Part shown: positions 38,716 through 39,003 of the stretch, piece after piece | Layout: the number at the start of each line of letters is the position of its first letter | Numbering within the stretch: the first letter of the stretch is position 1 | From: Actinomycetota bacterium | GTDB lineage: Bacteria; Actinomycetota; Acidimicrobiia; Spongiisociales; UBA5794 | Length of the DNA stretch: 39,003 nucleotides | Direction of reading: 5' to 3' | NCBI GenBank assembly: GCA_011371355.1 | Contig: DRQR01000025.1 | Coordinates: 1-39,003 of the forward strand | The notes under the pieces: generated by a model | Told to the model about the DNA's origin: nothing | Database searches by the model: none | What the model saw: only the letters and a program-made list of their open reading frames with translations | Made by a program: the position numbers and the translations under genes

Positions 38716-39003
38716 ACTCGTAGGAGGGAAGGGCGTCGAGCACCTCGGAGGTGACGACCGCCCCGAGGACCCGACCGTCGTCGTCCCGGAAGGGGGCGCA
38801 GTAGGTGCGGGTGGTCACGTAGGTGCCGTCGGCTCGGCGCACGATCAGGAGGAACGGACCCATCGCCTTGCCGGTACGGATCGCCTCGACGACCGGGGCG
38901 TTCTCCGCGGTGAGGGGCGTGCCGTCGGCGAAGCGGACGTCGAAGCGCCGCTGGCTCTCGACGAGGTCGTGGGGCCGTTCGATGTCGCTGGCGATGCCGA
39001 GCA
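38678..39003 (-). CDS. PAS-domain-containing protein, C-terminal part (truncated by window end)
   Basis: Reverse frame reads LGIASDIERPHDLVESQRRFDVRFADGTPLTAENAPVVEAIRTGKAMGPFLLIVRRADGTYVTTRTYCAPFRDDDGRVLGAVVTSEVLDALPSYEF. Confidence 0.7.
   Translation of the reverse strand, partial: LGIASDIERPHDLVESQRRFDVRFADGTPLTAENAPVVEAIRTGKAMGPFLLIVRRADGTYVTTRTYCAPFRDDDGRVLGAVVTSEVLDALPSYEFNRTDTPPNAPS

Overview
The window is a high-GC actinobacterial chromosome segment spanning the replication-origin neighbourhood. Gene order follows the M. tuberculosis Rv3907c-Rv3922c / Rv0001-Rv0007 block (recalled, not searched): cca ... kinase-like protein, ECF sigma, anti-sigma, trxB, trxA, cwlM-like > < parB, parA, rsmG, jag, yidC, yidD, rnpA, rpmH | dnaA, dnaN, recF, DciA/DUF721, gyrB, gyrA, DUF3566. 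Flanking genes are an acyl-CoA dehydrogenase, RNase HI with a zinc ribbon, pilT, a divergent HDAC-like deacetylase/GNAT pair, hyuA/hyuB, an Nfu-N protein, a moaA-folKE-folB-pteridine-reductase-like operon, and a nitrogen locus (GSII < > GSI-glnR). I saw no mobile elements, CRISPR arrays, tRNAs or rRNAs. The best leads are: a four-box, 11-bp-phased GlnR-type operator between divergent GSII and GSI genes, next to a glnR-like gene; an in-frame FolK-FolE fusion; a parS-like site at the 5' end of an rsmG frame with no canonical start codon; rnpA starting inside rpmH; a pseudokinase without its MurJ partner plus a zinc-ligand-less CwlM-like protein; recurring leaderless-type promoters; and a highly structured rpmH-dnaA intergenic region. 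Coordinates of refined starts, motifs and hairpins were read by hand.
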